Program-made: the position numbers and the translations under genes | Assembly: GCA_900548895.1 (NCBI GenBank) | Contig: URLZ01000004.1 | Location: 1-64,000 of the forward strand | Direction of reading: 5' to 3' | Origin: an uncultured Akkermansia sp. | Lineage (GTDB): Bacteria; Verrucomicrobiota; Verrucomicrobiia; Verrucomicrobiales; Akkermansiaceae | DNA: 64,000 nt | Shown: positions 25,554-33,239 of the stretch, one piece after another | Layout: the number at the start of each line of letters is the position of its first letter | Position numbering within the stretch: position 1 is the first letter of the stretch | The notes under the pieces: model-generated | Database searches by the model: none | What the model saw: only the letters and a program-made list of their open reading frames with translations | What the model was told of the DNA's origin: nothing

Positions 25554-26528
25554 TCAGCCCCGAATCAGCCGGATGATGTGCTGCATTTCCCGTGGGCCGT
25601 AGCGCTGGTCCAGCGGCAGGGGCAGCAGTGAGCGCGAGAGATAATTCTCCGCCTGCTCGGCCGGGCAGGCCTCAATGACTTCCGGCCAGAAGAGCGGCAG
25701 GGCGATGCCGGCGTCAATCAGCTCATCTCGAAGCCCGGGGATGCCGCAGAGAAGGGGATAACAAAAAGGAACGGCATCGGCGCTCGGCGTCAGGTGCAGC
25801 CGGTTGAGCGCTGCAAGAGCCTCGTGCAACTGCGCGAAGTTCTCGCGCCGACGGCGGCGCATCTCTTCCCAGCGCACGCTCCGCAGCAGGCGACGCGTCA
25901 GCGGTGACATGCGCCTGGCGTTGCCTTGCAGCTCGGCCTCGGCCTGTTCGCTGAAGGGAAGAGCGGCCTCGGCCCCGTTCTCGAGCCTCTCGAGCAGGCA
26001 TTGCATGCGCGCCGCGCTTCGAGCTTCGGATGAAGGCAGGGGAAGAGGGAAGGGGGCCTTCGCGATGCCTCCGTCCGGCACGCCCGCCCACTTGCGGAAG
26101 CTGGAGAAGGAGGGGCAGTCGCCGTAGTCGGCGAAGAGAGCCATGCTGGCGTCGATCACAACGGGACCTGGCCAGAGCTTCGCCCAACGTCGCACGGTGT
26201 CGCTGCACAGGCCAAAATAGTCCGTGAGCAGCAGCAGAGCGTCACTCGGCTCGAGGTCTTCGAGGTGCGGTTCAAGCGTGTCGGGCGAGATGCGATAGCG
26301 GCGGCTGTTGAGGCGGAGGCGGTGCAGGGGTTGAAGGACGGTATCACAGGTCCAGCGCGGCAGCAGCACCGTGTCCCCCGCCCAGCCGCTGTCGCGCAGG
26401 CCCCGGAGCAGCACCTCCAGCGCCGCCCGCCCCGAGTGCAGCAGGGCGCAGTGCGAGCCCTCCTCCCAGGGCAGGGGGCCGGCATCCGGCACCTCCCATT
26501 CGAAAAAACCGCCTATCATGTCCGCCAT
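25554..26528 (-). CDS. DegT/DnrJ/EryC1-like PLP-fold protein
   Basis: A 324-residue protein of the aspartate-aminotransferase fold (type I PLP). It has LLHSGRAALEVLLRGLR (cofactor-phosphate region), DTVLLPRWTCDTVLQPL, a hydrophobic strand ending in VVIDASMALFADYG (the Asp that pairs with the pyridine nitrogen), and SFSSFRKWAGVPDGGIAK, where Lys in RKW would be the Schiff-base residue. Relatives modify sugars at the nucleotide-sugar level, but this branch is uncharacterised. It is shorter than typical DegT enzymes (about 370). A promoter ends 9 nt before the ATG. Confidence 0.75.
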   Translation of the reverse strand: MADMIGGFFEWEVPDAGPLPWEEGSHCALLHSGRAALEVLLRGLRDSGWAGDTVLLPRWTCDTVLQPLHRLRLNSRRYRISPDTLEPHLEDLEPSDALLLLTDYFGLCSDTVRRWAKLWPGPVVIDASMALFADYGDCPSFSSFRKWAGVPDGGIAKAPFPLPLPSSEARSAARMQCLLERLENGAEAALPFSEQAEAELQGNARRMSPLTRRLLRSVRWEEMRRRRRENFAQLHEALAALNRLHLTPSADAVPFCYPLLCGIPGLRDELIDAGIALPLFWPEVIEACPAEQAENYLSRSLLPLPLDQRYGPREMQHIIRLIRG

Positions 26529-26537
26529 GTCTCCATC

Positions 26538-26565
26538 AGTCTAGCAAAGCGGGCGTCGAATGCAA
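26538..26565 (-). promoter_or_regulatory. promoter of the DegT-like gene, near-leaderless
   Basis: Minus-strand TTGCAT (26560-26565) and TAGACT (26538-26543) with a 16-nt spacer; 9 nt to the ATG. Confidence 0.6.
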
Positions 26566-26884
26566 GCCTGAGCTGTGCTCCAAGCTGCGGAGGCGGTGGG
26601 CGATGCAGCCGTCGGACGGGTGGTTGAAGGAGGCGATGGGAGATTCGGCGAGCAGGGGGGAGCGATAAAGCTCCGGTGAGGGCTGTCCGTCGATGAGTGC
26701 GCCGAGGCGCGGCGTACAGTGGCTGCTGGCGGGGCGGATGCGGAATGACGGCAAATGCGGAATGATAGCGGGCCGTCAACGCTGCGTCGGCAGCCGTGGG
26801 GCTGGGGCTCCGCAGGGAAAGGCCGAAGGATGCAGAGCCCTGAAAATTCAACAAAATGAGGCGCGTCGGTGTCTAAATGAGACC
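26566..26884. other. intergenic region before the DUF1353-like gene
   Basis: An in-frame ATG at 26693 extends the downstream gene by 64 codons, but those codons lack a protein-like pattern. I see no other gene and no strong promoter. Confidence 0.45.
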
Positions 26885-27544
26885 GTGGTGCGTTCTCTTC
26901 CGCAGCTTGTGTTAGTTACTGCCTCAGCGCTCACCGTCTGCGGATGTGAGCAGCTGGGTGTTCTGGTGCTGGGCAAGGAGATTGATGCGGGTGTGATTCG
27001 CGATGCCGCCGGAAAGGAGAGCTGGTATGAATTTCTGCCGGAGCAGTATCCCGGCTTTTGTCTGCGCACGACCTGTGTGATGATATGCTCAAGTCCACAG
27101 ATGAATCTCGGTTACTGGAGCGGGTATGACAGCGACAACCCTGATGAGATCATGATGGAGGCTCGGGGAAACACGCTGGTGATTTATCCGGGCTACGTGT
27201 GGGACGGCAAGACTATTGGGACGACGACGACGGAGGATCTGAAATCGACGCTCGTTCACGATGCGCTGTATCATGCTCTGGCGAGCGGTGCCGACTTCGC
27301 GCGCGCAGAGGCTGACGAGGCCTACCGCCGCTGCCGCCGTCAGCAGGGGCTTCCGCACGCCAACTTTGAGTATCGCATCATCCGACTCTTCGGGTGGTGG
27401 AGCAGTCGCCCGCACGGCAAGCGCTCGATGGTCGTGAGGAATGTGACGCCGGAGTCCCCTTGGAGCGGTCCCTTTGACGGGAAATTTTCTGCCCCGGTCG
27501 AGAGTGGCTTCGCCCCATCCGTCCGTGGCTCCGCCGGGCACTGA
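26885..27544 (+). CDS. DUF1353-like lipoprotein
   Basis: A 219-residue protein if started at GTG 26885. This start gives a compact lipoprotein signal (RSLPQLVLVTASALTVCGCE) with the Cys in a lipobox-like context. The mature part contains LVIYPGYVWDGKTIG and STLVHDALYHALASG, matching the FVWDG...LVHDALY pattern of DUF1353, a family frequent in phages and small secreted proteins and of unknown activity. An alternative ATG start at 26693 would bury the signal peptide 64 residues inside, so it is disfavoured. It is convergent with the protease gene. Confidence 0.65.
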   Translation: MVRSLPQLVLVTASALTVCGCEQLGVLVLGKEIDAGVIRDAAGKESWYEFLPEQYPGFCLRTTCVMICSSPQMNLGYWSGYDSDNPDEIMMEARGNTLVIYPGYVWDGKTIGTTTTEDLKSTLVHDALYHALASGADFARAEADEAYRRCRRQQGLPHANFEYRIIRLFGWWSSRPHGKRSMVVRNVTPESPWSGPFDGKFSAPVESGFAPSVRGSAGH

Positions 27545-27721
27545 GCCGCGCCGCCGACGTCGGCTCCGAGGCGTTGCTACAAGGCCTTGGCGTCAGCTTG
27601 CGGGCCTTTGTGTCCATCGGTAAGGGAGGTCCCTGTATTCCGCTCCTCGGTTTTGTGAGCTTAGCTGCAATTTTTTCGCTTGCTCGCGAGGAGGAGCCGG
27701 CGGGGTGGTGGGCGGGAGGGG

Positions 27722-29296
27722 TCAGTCTGCCGTCCGCAAGTGCCAGGCGAGCCCACAGGGGAGCAGAGGCGGTTCGCCGGCTTGCTGCGCCGTCACACCT
27801 TTCGCGCGCTCGAAGCCGGGGCCTCGCGTGATGCGGAGTTCGTAGTGCCCGCTCTCCGGCAGACGGACGCGGAGAAACTGCGTGGGGCTCAGCGCTTCGG
27901 CACAGCGGGCCACGACGCGTCCCTCGCAGAGCAGCTCCAGGCTCAGGCCCGGGATGGGACCGCAGATGAGCTCCGGTTTGGTCCCTGCGTCCTCGGGGAG
28001 CTCGTCAGCGCTGCGGACGCCGTCCTGCAGCACCATGCGCGTGGGTACGAAGCAGCAGAGCGCGGCGGTCAGCTCGGCGCCCTGCGGCAGGTCGCCGAGC
28101 TCGGTCCGTTGTGAGCCAGATTCCCGAGCACCCGAGGCGAGGCGGAGGGCTCGCCAGTGGCCGGCCTCCATCGCCTGCAGAGAAGCGGCCGCGTCGAGCA
28201 TACCGGCACCCACGGCGGCATCCAGCCCTTGGCGCCCGCGCTCGGAGCGTGCGCCGTTGCTGGGTCTGTCCGCCCCGACGGAGCTCGTCGAGCTGGGCAC
28301 CGAGCGCGCTCCGGCCAGCAGCAGGGCCTTCATGACGCGTGCGTCGTGGATTTCAGCGGGCAGGCCGAGGTCGCGGGCCCTTCCGTGCAGCAGGGCGGCT
28401 GCTCCGGCAACGACGGGGGCTGCGACGCTGGTGCCGGTGGCGCGCAGAAAGCGGTCATGTTGGTCGTGCGGTCCGGGCGGGCAGATGGCACATCGGAGGT
28501 ATTCGCCCGGGGCGCAGATGTCGATTCCCGAGCGCGTGCCTGCGGCGCGCCCGTCGGGCAGAATGACTTGAAGGGGCAGGCGGGCGCTGTTGGCGGTGAG
28601 TCGGTCAAAGGCGGGGGCATTGCCCAGGGCTCCGACGCTCAGGTTGTTGAAGCCCGAGGCGATCTGGCTCACTTTGCCGCGACTTGCTCCCCAGCGCTCG
28701 GCCTGCGTGTTGCCTGCGGCGACGACAAAGAGACAGGTGGGATGCTCGGCGCACAGGGCGTCCATCAGGTCGGAGTAAAACTCGTATGTCCCGGGCGGCG
28801 TGACGGAGCCCCAGGAGGTGTTGACGACGTCGGCCCAGGTGAAGGCCTGCTCGAAGGCGCCCAGCAGCGAGCGCATGGTGAAGGGATTGGCCGTCGCATC
28901 TCCCTTAACGGCAAAGGTTCCGGCTCGGAAATCGGCGCCGGGAGCAAGGCCCGAGAAGCGGGCGTCACCGTCGGGGGCACGCCCTACCAGCACGGAGCTG
29001 ACGGCCGTCGGGTGGGATTCAACGGGCTTGTCGGCGCCCGGTCCGGCGAAGAGATTGCCGGAGTTCAGGTGGCGGAGCAGCACATGCTGCGTGCAGGGGA
29101 GCCCGGCCTCCACATTCGCGAGGCGGCTGCCGCTGCCCGCCATCTTGCCGTCGATGACCACGGGAGCTCCCACGGCATCGTTCACGGAATGCGCCCAGTG
29201 TCCGTCCTTCTCTAGGGCTTCCAGTGCCGCAGAGGGCAGGGGGTAAATCAGCAAGGCTGCGGCGAGCAGCGCGGTGCGGGAAATCGGGGCAGGCAT
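27722..29296 (-). CDS. secreted subtilisin-like serine protease (S8)
   Basis: A 524-residue exported protease. The signal peptide is MPAPISRTALLAAALLIYPL plus PSAA. The catalytic domain spans about residues 30-370: the His motif is ESHPTAVSSVLVG, the substrate strand VVNTSWGS, the oxyanion Asn VVAAGN, and the nucleophile GTSVAAPVVAGAAALL. The expected DTG aspartate appears replaced by Glu in RLANVEAGLP. A C-terminal beta-rich region of about 120 residues follows. The -10 box is 6 nt from this ATG, so the mRNA should be leaderless and the longer frame from 29395 is excluded. Confidence 0.85.
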   Translation of the reverse strand: MPAPISRTALLAAALLIYPLPSAALEALEKDGHWAHSVNDAVGAPVVIDGKMAGSGSRLANVEAGLPCTQHVLLRHLNSGNLFAGPGADKPVESHPTAVSSVLVGRAPDGDARFSGLAPGADFRAGTFAVKGDATANPFTMRSLLGAFEQAFTWADVVNTSWGSVTPPGTYEFYSDLMDALCAEHPTCLFVVAAGNTQAERWGASRGKVSQIASGFNNLSVGALGNAPAFDRLTANSARLPLQVILPDGRAAGTRSGIDICAPGEYLRCAICPPGPHDQHDRFLRATGTSVAAPVVAGAAALLHGRARDLGLPAEIHDARVMKALLLAGARSVPSSTSSVGADRPSNGARSERGRQGLDAAVGAGMLDAAASLQAMEAGHWRALRLASGARESGSQRTELGDLPQGAELTAALCCFVPTRMVLQDGVRSADELPEDAGTKPELICGPIPGLSLELLCEGRVVARCAEALSPTQFLRVRLPESGHYELRITRGPGFERAKGVTAQQAGEPPLLPCGLAWHLRTAD

Positions 29297-29302
29297 GTCC
29301 CC

Positions 29303-29332
29303 ATTGTACCCGCGCGCCCGGCTTCCCTGCAA
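29303..29332 (-). promoter_or_regulatory. promoter giving a leaderless protease mRNA
   Basis: Minus-strand TTGCAG (29327-29332) and TACAAT (29303-29308), 18-nt spacer, 6 nt before the ATG. Confidence 0.72.
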
Positions 29333-29535
29333 GCAAATACTGCCCCGCGGCCCCCTGCTGTCACACATCGGGCGCCGGCGCTCCCCTCTCCTCATCGGTC
29401 GCCTTGCGCAACCTTTCAGCTCCCCTCCTAGGCCTTGTCGTTGATTCAGAGGCAGCGAGGAGTCGCAGCGCGGGTGCTCATGTCAAGAGCGATGCCGGGA
29501 GCGATACTACGGTGGCACTACGGGGGCGTTGCGGG

Positions 29536-29590
29536 GACGTTACAGGGACGTTACAGGGACGTTACAGGGACGTTACAGGGACGTTACAGG
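29536..29590. repeat. 11-bp tandem repeat (gacgttacagg, 5 perfect copies)
   Basis: Five perfect 11-bp units, flanked on both sides by degenerate half-units (gcgttgcggg, gacgttgcga). The array lies in the 485-nt gap between the protease gene and the GH110-associated lipoprotein gene. One unit is about one helical turn, so bound proteins would line up on one DNA face. Small ORFs through it read an 11-residue repeat and are probably not genes. Confidence 0.9.
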
Positions 29591-29706
29591 GACGTTGCGA
29601 AGGCCCCCGCGGGGAGTTCGTCAGGGCAACAAAGGCGGGCTCGATTCGAAACCCGAGTTGTGGCGGCGAAGGCAAACTCCTGCGCCGCCGCAGCAAGATG
29701 CAGACA

Positions 29707-29740
29707 GGCCTCTTCCCCTGCACTGCAAGGGGAAGAGGCC
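29707..29740. terminator. 34-nt perfect hairpin downstream of the lipoprotein gene
   Basis: A perfect 13-bp inverted repeat (29707-29719 with 29728-29740) around an 8-nt loop. It is 42 nt beyond the stop of the minus-strand lipoprotein gene, where a terminator is expected. No T tract follows on either strand. Confidence 0.55.
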
Positions 29741-29781
29741 GATCGGAAATCGTCGCGGAAGCCCGAGCCGCCCGCGCTCCC

Positions 29782-30177
29782 TCAGTCCACCGGCGGGCTG
29801 TAGAGGATACTTTGGCGGGAGGGGATGTACATCAGCCACATGCCGTCCTTGAAGTAGATGTCGGCGCGGCCTGCATTGCTGCTGCGCCGCCAGCCCTTGC
29901 TCTCCAGCATGTCGAAGAATTCACGCCTGGGCGCAGACCTCAGCCTCATCTCCATGGCGCGGTAGTCGAGGTTGAAACTGAGGTGCTCAATGCCGAGGCG
30001 GCGTAGCGCGGCATCAACATCGTCCCCCACCGGAGCCGCGCCCGCTGCGGAGCGCTCGGAGTGCGCGGTTGAACTCTGCTCGGTCTGCACGCAGGCGCTC
30101 AAGACCAGAGAACAGAGGGCGAGCGACGCGAGAGAGCGTGCTCCGCGAGGGGGCAGCGGCAGCGTGAGTCTGTTCAT
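29782..30177 (-). CDS. small lipoprotein of unknown function
   Basis: A 131-residue protein with a clear lipoprotein signal peptide and lipobox (LASLALCSLVLSAC, Cys29). The mature part is small, with DYRAMEMRLRSAPRREFFDM and GRADIYFKDGMWLMYIPSRQ suggesting an alpha/beta domain. I do not recognise the family. It starts 27 nt after the GH110 gene on the same strand, so it is probably co-transcribed and envelope-located near the glycosidase. Confidence 0.65.
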   Translation of the reverse strand: MNRLTLPLPPRGARSLASLALCSLVLSACVQTEQSSTAHSERSAAGAAPVGDDVDAALRRLGIEHLSFNLDYRAMEMRLRSAPRREFFDMLESKGWRRSSNAGRADIYFKDGMWLMYIPSRQSILYSPPVD

Positions 30178-30183
30178 GGGCGG

Positions 30184-30219
30184 GTGTCAGTGTTTGGATT
30201 CGTGTCAGTGTTTGGATTC
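30184..30219. repeat. 18-bp perfect tandem duplication at the GH110 stop codon
   Basis: The 18-bp unit gtgtcagtgtttggattc occurs twice back to back. The upstream copy (in coding sense) holds the last codons and stop of the GH110 gene; the second copy repeats them in frame after the stop. This is a recent slippage or duplication with no predicted effect on the protein. Confidence 0.9.
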
Positions 30220-32418
30220 GATCGTGGCGCCGGCGACGTCCGGCTGCGAACCGGTGCTGTCGAGGGGCTGGGTCTCCATGTCCTCGCAGTGAAGGAAGAC
30301 GAAGGGGCGGCCGTCGTGCATCGGGGTGTATAGATCATCGAAGACAACCTTGTTGCCGCGGAAGCGCAGACCCTGCGCCGAGATGGCGAAGACGAGCGGA
30401 ACGCGGTGGCTCAGGAAGGTGTTGTTTTCAATGAGGATGTTGCGGTGATAGCGCTCCGTCTGCTCCTCGGGGCGTCTCACCTCGGGGTAGATGGAGATGA
30501 TGCCCTCGGTGTAGCCGAAGCTGTTGGTGAGGTTGTGATCAAAGAGGTTGTTGCGGATCGTGAGGTTCAGGCAGCGCCCGCTCTCGTACCACCCCTGCGC
30601 ATCGCCCGCCAGCAGGATGGCGGAACCGCTCGACCAGATGAAGCGGTTGCCCTCCACGAGGATGGGCTTCGGCGTGGTGAAGAGCGCTCCGCGGGCGCGG
30701 TTGTGCCGCACGGTGTTGCCGTGGAAGGTGACGGAGGGGTACCAGTCTGCATTCTCGAAGGCGTCGCCGACGCCGATGCCCTCACTCAGCGGCTTTTCGA
30801 GCGTGATGCGCAGATGCGTCTCATCGGTTTTCGCGACGGAGACGGCGCGGTTGAGTTCGCTCGTGTTCTGAAGAGTGGGGCCGTGGATGAACTGAATGGC
30901 TTCGCCGGGTTGCAGTACCTCAAAGCCGATGGCCTGCGGGTGGCGGTAGCGGCAGATGATTTCCGTCGGGCTGAGCACCTCCTCGATTTCAAGGCTGGTG
31001 CTGTGCACGTTGATGGCGTCATCCATCATCCCCTCGTAGAGGGCGCCGGAGACGTCGATGTGGCCGCGGCAGTTGGAGAAGTGTGTGGCATCGGCCGAGG
31101 CCGTGTGCATGAAGCCCGGCTTGCGGATGCAGCCGCCGCCGCGAATGGTGATGTCGCCGCTGCGCTGGGCGATGAGGGCCATCCCCATGCTGTCGTGGAA
31201 GACAACGTCGTCCAGCGTGATGCCCTCGCCGCGGTAGATGACCATGCAGGGATGCGGGCGCCAGTAGCTGCGCAGCGTGAGGATATCGCCGACGCTGAGT
31301 TTTTTCTCGGCGGCGTTGACGGGGAAGAGCAGGCGTCGCTCGCCAACCTGTTCGGCCTTGCGGCTCCAGCTGATATCGCCCGATTCACCCGTGGGCACCA
31401 TGCGACCGTCGGGGTGAAAGGCAATGGCGTGATTGATGCTGTTGATCCACTGCGCCGGGCCGTCGGATGCCCCGGTGGGCCCGCAGTTGCAGAACTCGCC
31501 GTTCTCGAGCGTCCAGGACGACTCGGGCGTCATCTCGAGCGTCGTACCCTTGTCGCTGATGTCAACGATGCGGCCCTCGGAGTAAAAGGGCGTTGACTGG
31601 TCGAAACGGAGGCCCTTGAGCGTGACGCGCTTGCAGTCCATGACGAGCGCCGGCATCATGAGGCCGTGGGTGATGATGCGGGAGCCCTTGCCGTCCAGCG
31701 TGATGTCGTGCAGATCGATGAGGGGAAGGCCGACGGGGTGGATCTCCTGCTGGTCGTGGTTGGAGGTGTAGATGCTCACGGGCAGCGAGCCCTCGCGGTA
31801 CAGGTGGTATTCGCCCGGTTCAAGCTCGATGGTCACGGCGCAGTTCTGCGCATCGGCGAGAGCTCGGGCCTTGCTGAGCAGTCGGCGCAGCACCGGGCCC
31901 GCATCGGCATTCTGCCCCGCGTGCAGACCTTCATCGGCGGCTTTCAGGGTGATGCTGCGCGTCGGAGAAGCTCCTTCATCGGCCTGCCGAGCCGAGCCTT
32001 CCCAAGCGAGTTGCTGCCAGTCGAGATTGCGCGCTCCTTCGCTGAGCAGGTAGAGGTGGCTCAGGTGCGAGGCCGAAACGCGGAAAGGCTGATCGGCCCC
32101 TCCCTCCCACAGCACCTCGCTGCCCGACAAAATGCGGAAGGGAGCACCCTCTCCCTTCGGACTGCGGCCGACGAGCGTTGCACCCTCGACGCGCAGGGGA
32201 AGCATGCGGCGCCCGCTGCGCAGTTGGGCGAGGCCGACAGCCTCCCGGCTGATCGGGCGCGCCTGCTGAGCCGATGCGCCTGCGGAGGCGTCATTCTGCT
32301 CGCTGCGGGGGGACGCGCAGGCCGATGCGGTCGGGAGGGCATCGTGTGAAGTCGTGTTGGCAAGAGCCAGAGCTCCTGTGCTCATCATGAGGGCGGCGGT
32401 GAGGTGAGTGGTTTTCAT
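30205..32418 (-). CDS. GH110-type alpha-1,3-galactosidase
   Basis: A predicted exo-enzyme that removes alpha-1,3-linked galactose, as in blood-group B and linear alpha-Gal glycans. The 737-residue product has signal peptide MKTTHLTAALMMSTGALALA and a right-handed parallel beta-helix core. GH110-like landmarks are SIYTSNHDQ, HDITLDGKGSRIITHG, DVVFHDSMGMALIAQRSGDI and especially GALYEGMMDDAINVHST, where paired acidic residues are expected at the active site. Several strands of the form NNTFLSHRVPLVF and GNRFIWSSGSAILLAG are beta-helix coils. Such enzymes are known from gut Bacteroides and Akkermansia, which supports a host-glycan diet. It forms an operon with the following lipoprotein. Confidence 0.82.
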   Translation of the reverse strand: MKTTHLTAALMMSTGALALANTTSHDALPTASACASPRSEQNDASAGASAQQARPISREAVGLAQLRSGRRMLPLRVEGATLVGRSPKGEGAPFRILSGSEVLWEGGADQPFRVSASHLSHLYLLSEGARNLDWQQLAWEGSARQADEGASPTRSITLKAADEGLHAGQNADAGPVLRRLLSKARALADAQNCAVTIELEPGEYHLYREGSLPVSIYTSNHDQQEIHPVGLPLIDLHDITLDGKGSRIITHGLMMPALVMDCKRVTLKGLRFDQSTPFYSEGRIVDISDKGTTLEMTPESSWTLENGEFCNCGPTGASDGPAQWINSINHAIAFHPDGRMVPTGESGDISWSRKAEQVGERRLLFPVNAAEKKLSVGDILTLRSYWRPHPCMVIYRGEGITLDDVVFHDSMGMALIAQRSGDITIRGGGCIRKPGFMHTASADATHFSNCRGHIDVSGALYEGMMDDAINVHSTSLEIEEVLSPTEIICRYRHPQAIGFEVLQPGEAIQFIHGPTLQNTSELNRAVSVAKTDETHLRITLEKPLSEGIGVGDAFENADWYPSVTFHGNTVRHNRARGALFTTPKPILVEGNRFIWSSGSAILLAGDAQGWYESGRCLNLTIRNNLFDHNLTNSFGYTEGIISIYPEVRRPEEQTERYHRNILIENNTFLSHRVPLVFAISAQGLRFRGNKVVFDDLYTPMHDGRPFVFLHCEDMETQPLDSTGSQPDVAGATIESKH

Positions 32419-32725
32419 CCGGTGAGGAAACAGGGAGATTGAAGGCCCGGGGCCTCGCAGGGAAGCGGAAAAGTCGCTCGCAACCGTTGCGGGTGCCCCA
32501 TTGGGGCTATCCTGTCACAGCGGGGATGGGTTGTCAATGCGGAACGCTGTCATGGCATTCATCTCGGGGAACTCGCGGAAACTCAGGCTAACTTGCCCGT
32601 TGATCGCCAGCATCACCTGATCATCCCGCCTTGCTCCGGCGTGAATCGTCTGAGCTCCCTCTCCTCGTTGGAGAAGGGGGGTAAAGGAAGGAGTGTGCAA
32701 AAAGCGCGGATTCCGCACTTTAGTC
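32419..32725. other. intergenic region upstream of GH110
   Basis: A minus-strand TTGACA (32532-32537) could be a -35 box for GH110, but its 17-nt partner CAGGAT is weak. No gene is visible. Confidence 0.35.
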
Positions 32726-32754
32726 TTGCCAACTCGCCTCGGACAAGGTATTCA
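32726..32754 (+). promoter_or_regulatory. promoter of the 41-residue basic protein gene
   Basis: TTGCCA (32726-32731), 17 nt, TATTCA (32749-32754). The leader would be about 51 nt, among the longer ones in this window. Confidence 0.6.
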
Positions 32755-32771
32755 TAAGGCTCCGTTAACCA

Positions 32772-32795
32772 TGAGCGGGCCGGTATGCCCGCTCA
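32772..32795 (+). promoter_or_regulatory. leader hairpin before the 41-residue protein gene
   Basis: A perfect 9-bp stem (32772-32780 with 32787-32795) with a 6-nt loop, 17 nt upstream of the ATG. It would form in the mRNA leader and could be a regulatory or autogenous binding site. Confidence 0.5.
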
Positions 32796-32812
32796 GCAAC
32801 AACACACATCAT

Positions 32813-32938
32813 ATGGGTCAACAACACCGCAAGGAGACCAAGCGCTGCCGCCGCACCGCTTACCTCAAGCGCCGCAAGGAGATTGCCAAAAACAGAAAAG
32901 CTCCCGCTCCCCAGCCCGCCCGCAAGGTGGAAGCCTGA
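32813..32938 (+). CDS. 41-residue very basic protein
   Basis: The product starts MGQQHRKETKRCRRTAYLKR and contains 17 Arg/Lys residues in 41, with an Ala/Pro-rich tail. Size and charge resemble small ribosomal or rRNA-associated proteins, but I cannot match it to a named one. Its own promoter, a leader hairpin and an excellent terminator show it is an independent transcription unit. The in-frame extension up to 32693 would include the promoter and is rejected. Confidence 0.7.
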   Translation: MGQQHRKETKRCRRTAYLKRRKEIAKNRKAPAPQPARKVEA

Positions 32939-32953
32939 GGATCTCCTCTCAAG

Positions 32954-33003
32954 GCGTGCCGGAGTGCCCTTCCGAAAGGCAGGGGCTCCGGCACGCTCGT
33001 TTT
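32954..33003 (+). terminator. intrinsic terminator after the basic protein gene
   Basis: A perfect 11-bp stem (32954-32964 with 32986-32996), 21-nt loop, followed shortly by TTTT (33000-33003). Confidence 0.75.
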
Positions 33004-33184
33004 CGGTTTCCCTCAGGGAGCGAACCATCGTGTGCGGAATGGTCGGATCTTCAGCGGCTCCTTGCTTTTGTGCAGGTGTATCGCGAAAGCCGAAAGACGT
33101 AGCCGCGGCTTCGCGGAACTGAAAAAAAGCAAGCTTGACACAACCGCGTGCCTTCTCTATTTGTTGTTATGGTAAAATCTTTGC

Positions 33185-33212
33185 TTGCAAAATACCGAAT
33201 TAGCGTTATAAT
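33185..33212 (+). promoter_or_regulatory. promoter of the malic enzyme gene
   Basis: TTGCAA (33185-33190), 16 nt, TATAAT (33207-33212). The leader would be about 21 nt. Confidence 0.7.
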
Positions 33213-33239
33213 ATCCGCTCACCTGTTTACGAGACTTTC

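Noticed and set aside
29536..29590. possible CRISPR array
   Set aside because: Units are directly adjacent and 11 bp long, with no spacers, and no cas genes are near.
29435..29852. small plus-strand frames with an 11-residue repeat (RYRDVTGTLQG)
   Set aside because: The peptide repeat is a by-product of the 11-bp tandem DNA repeat read three times; no start signal or family.
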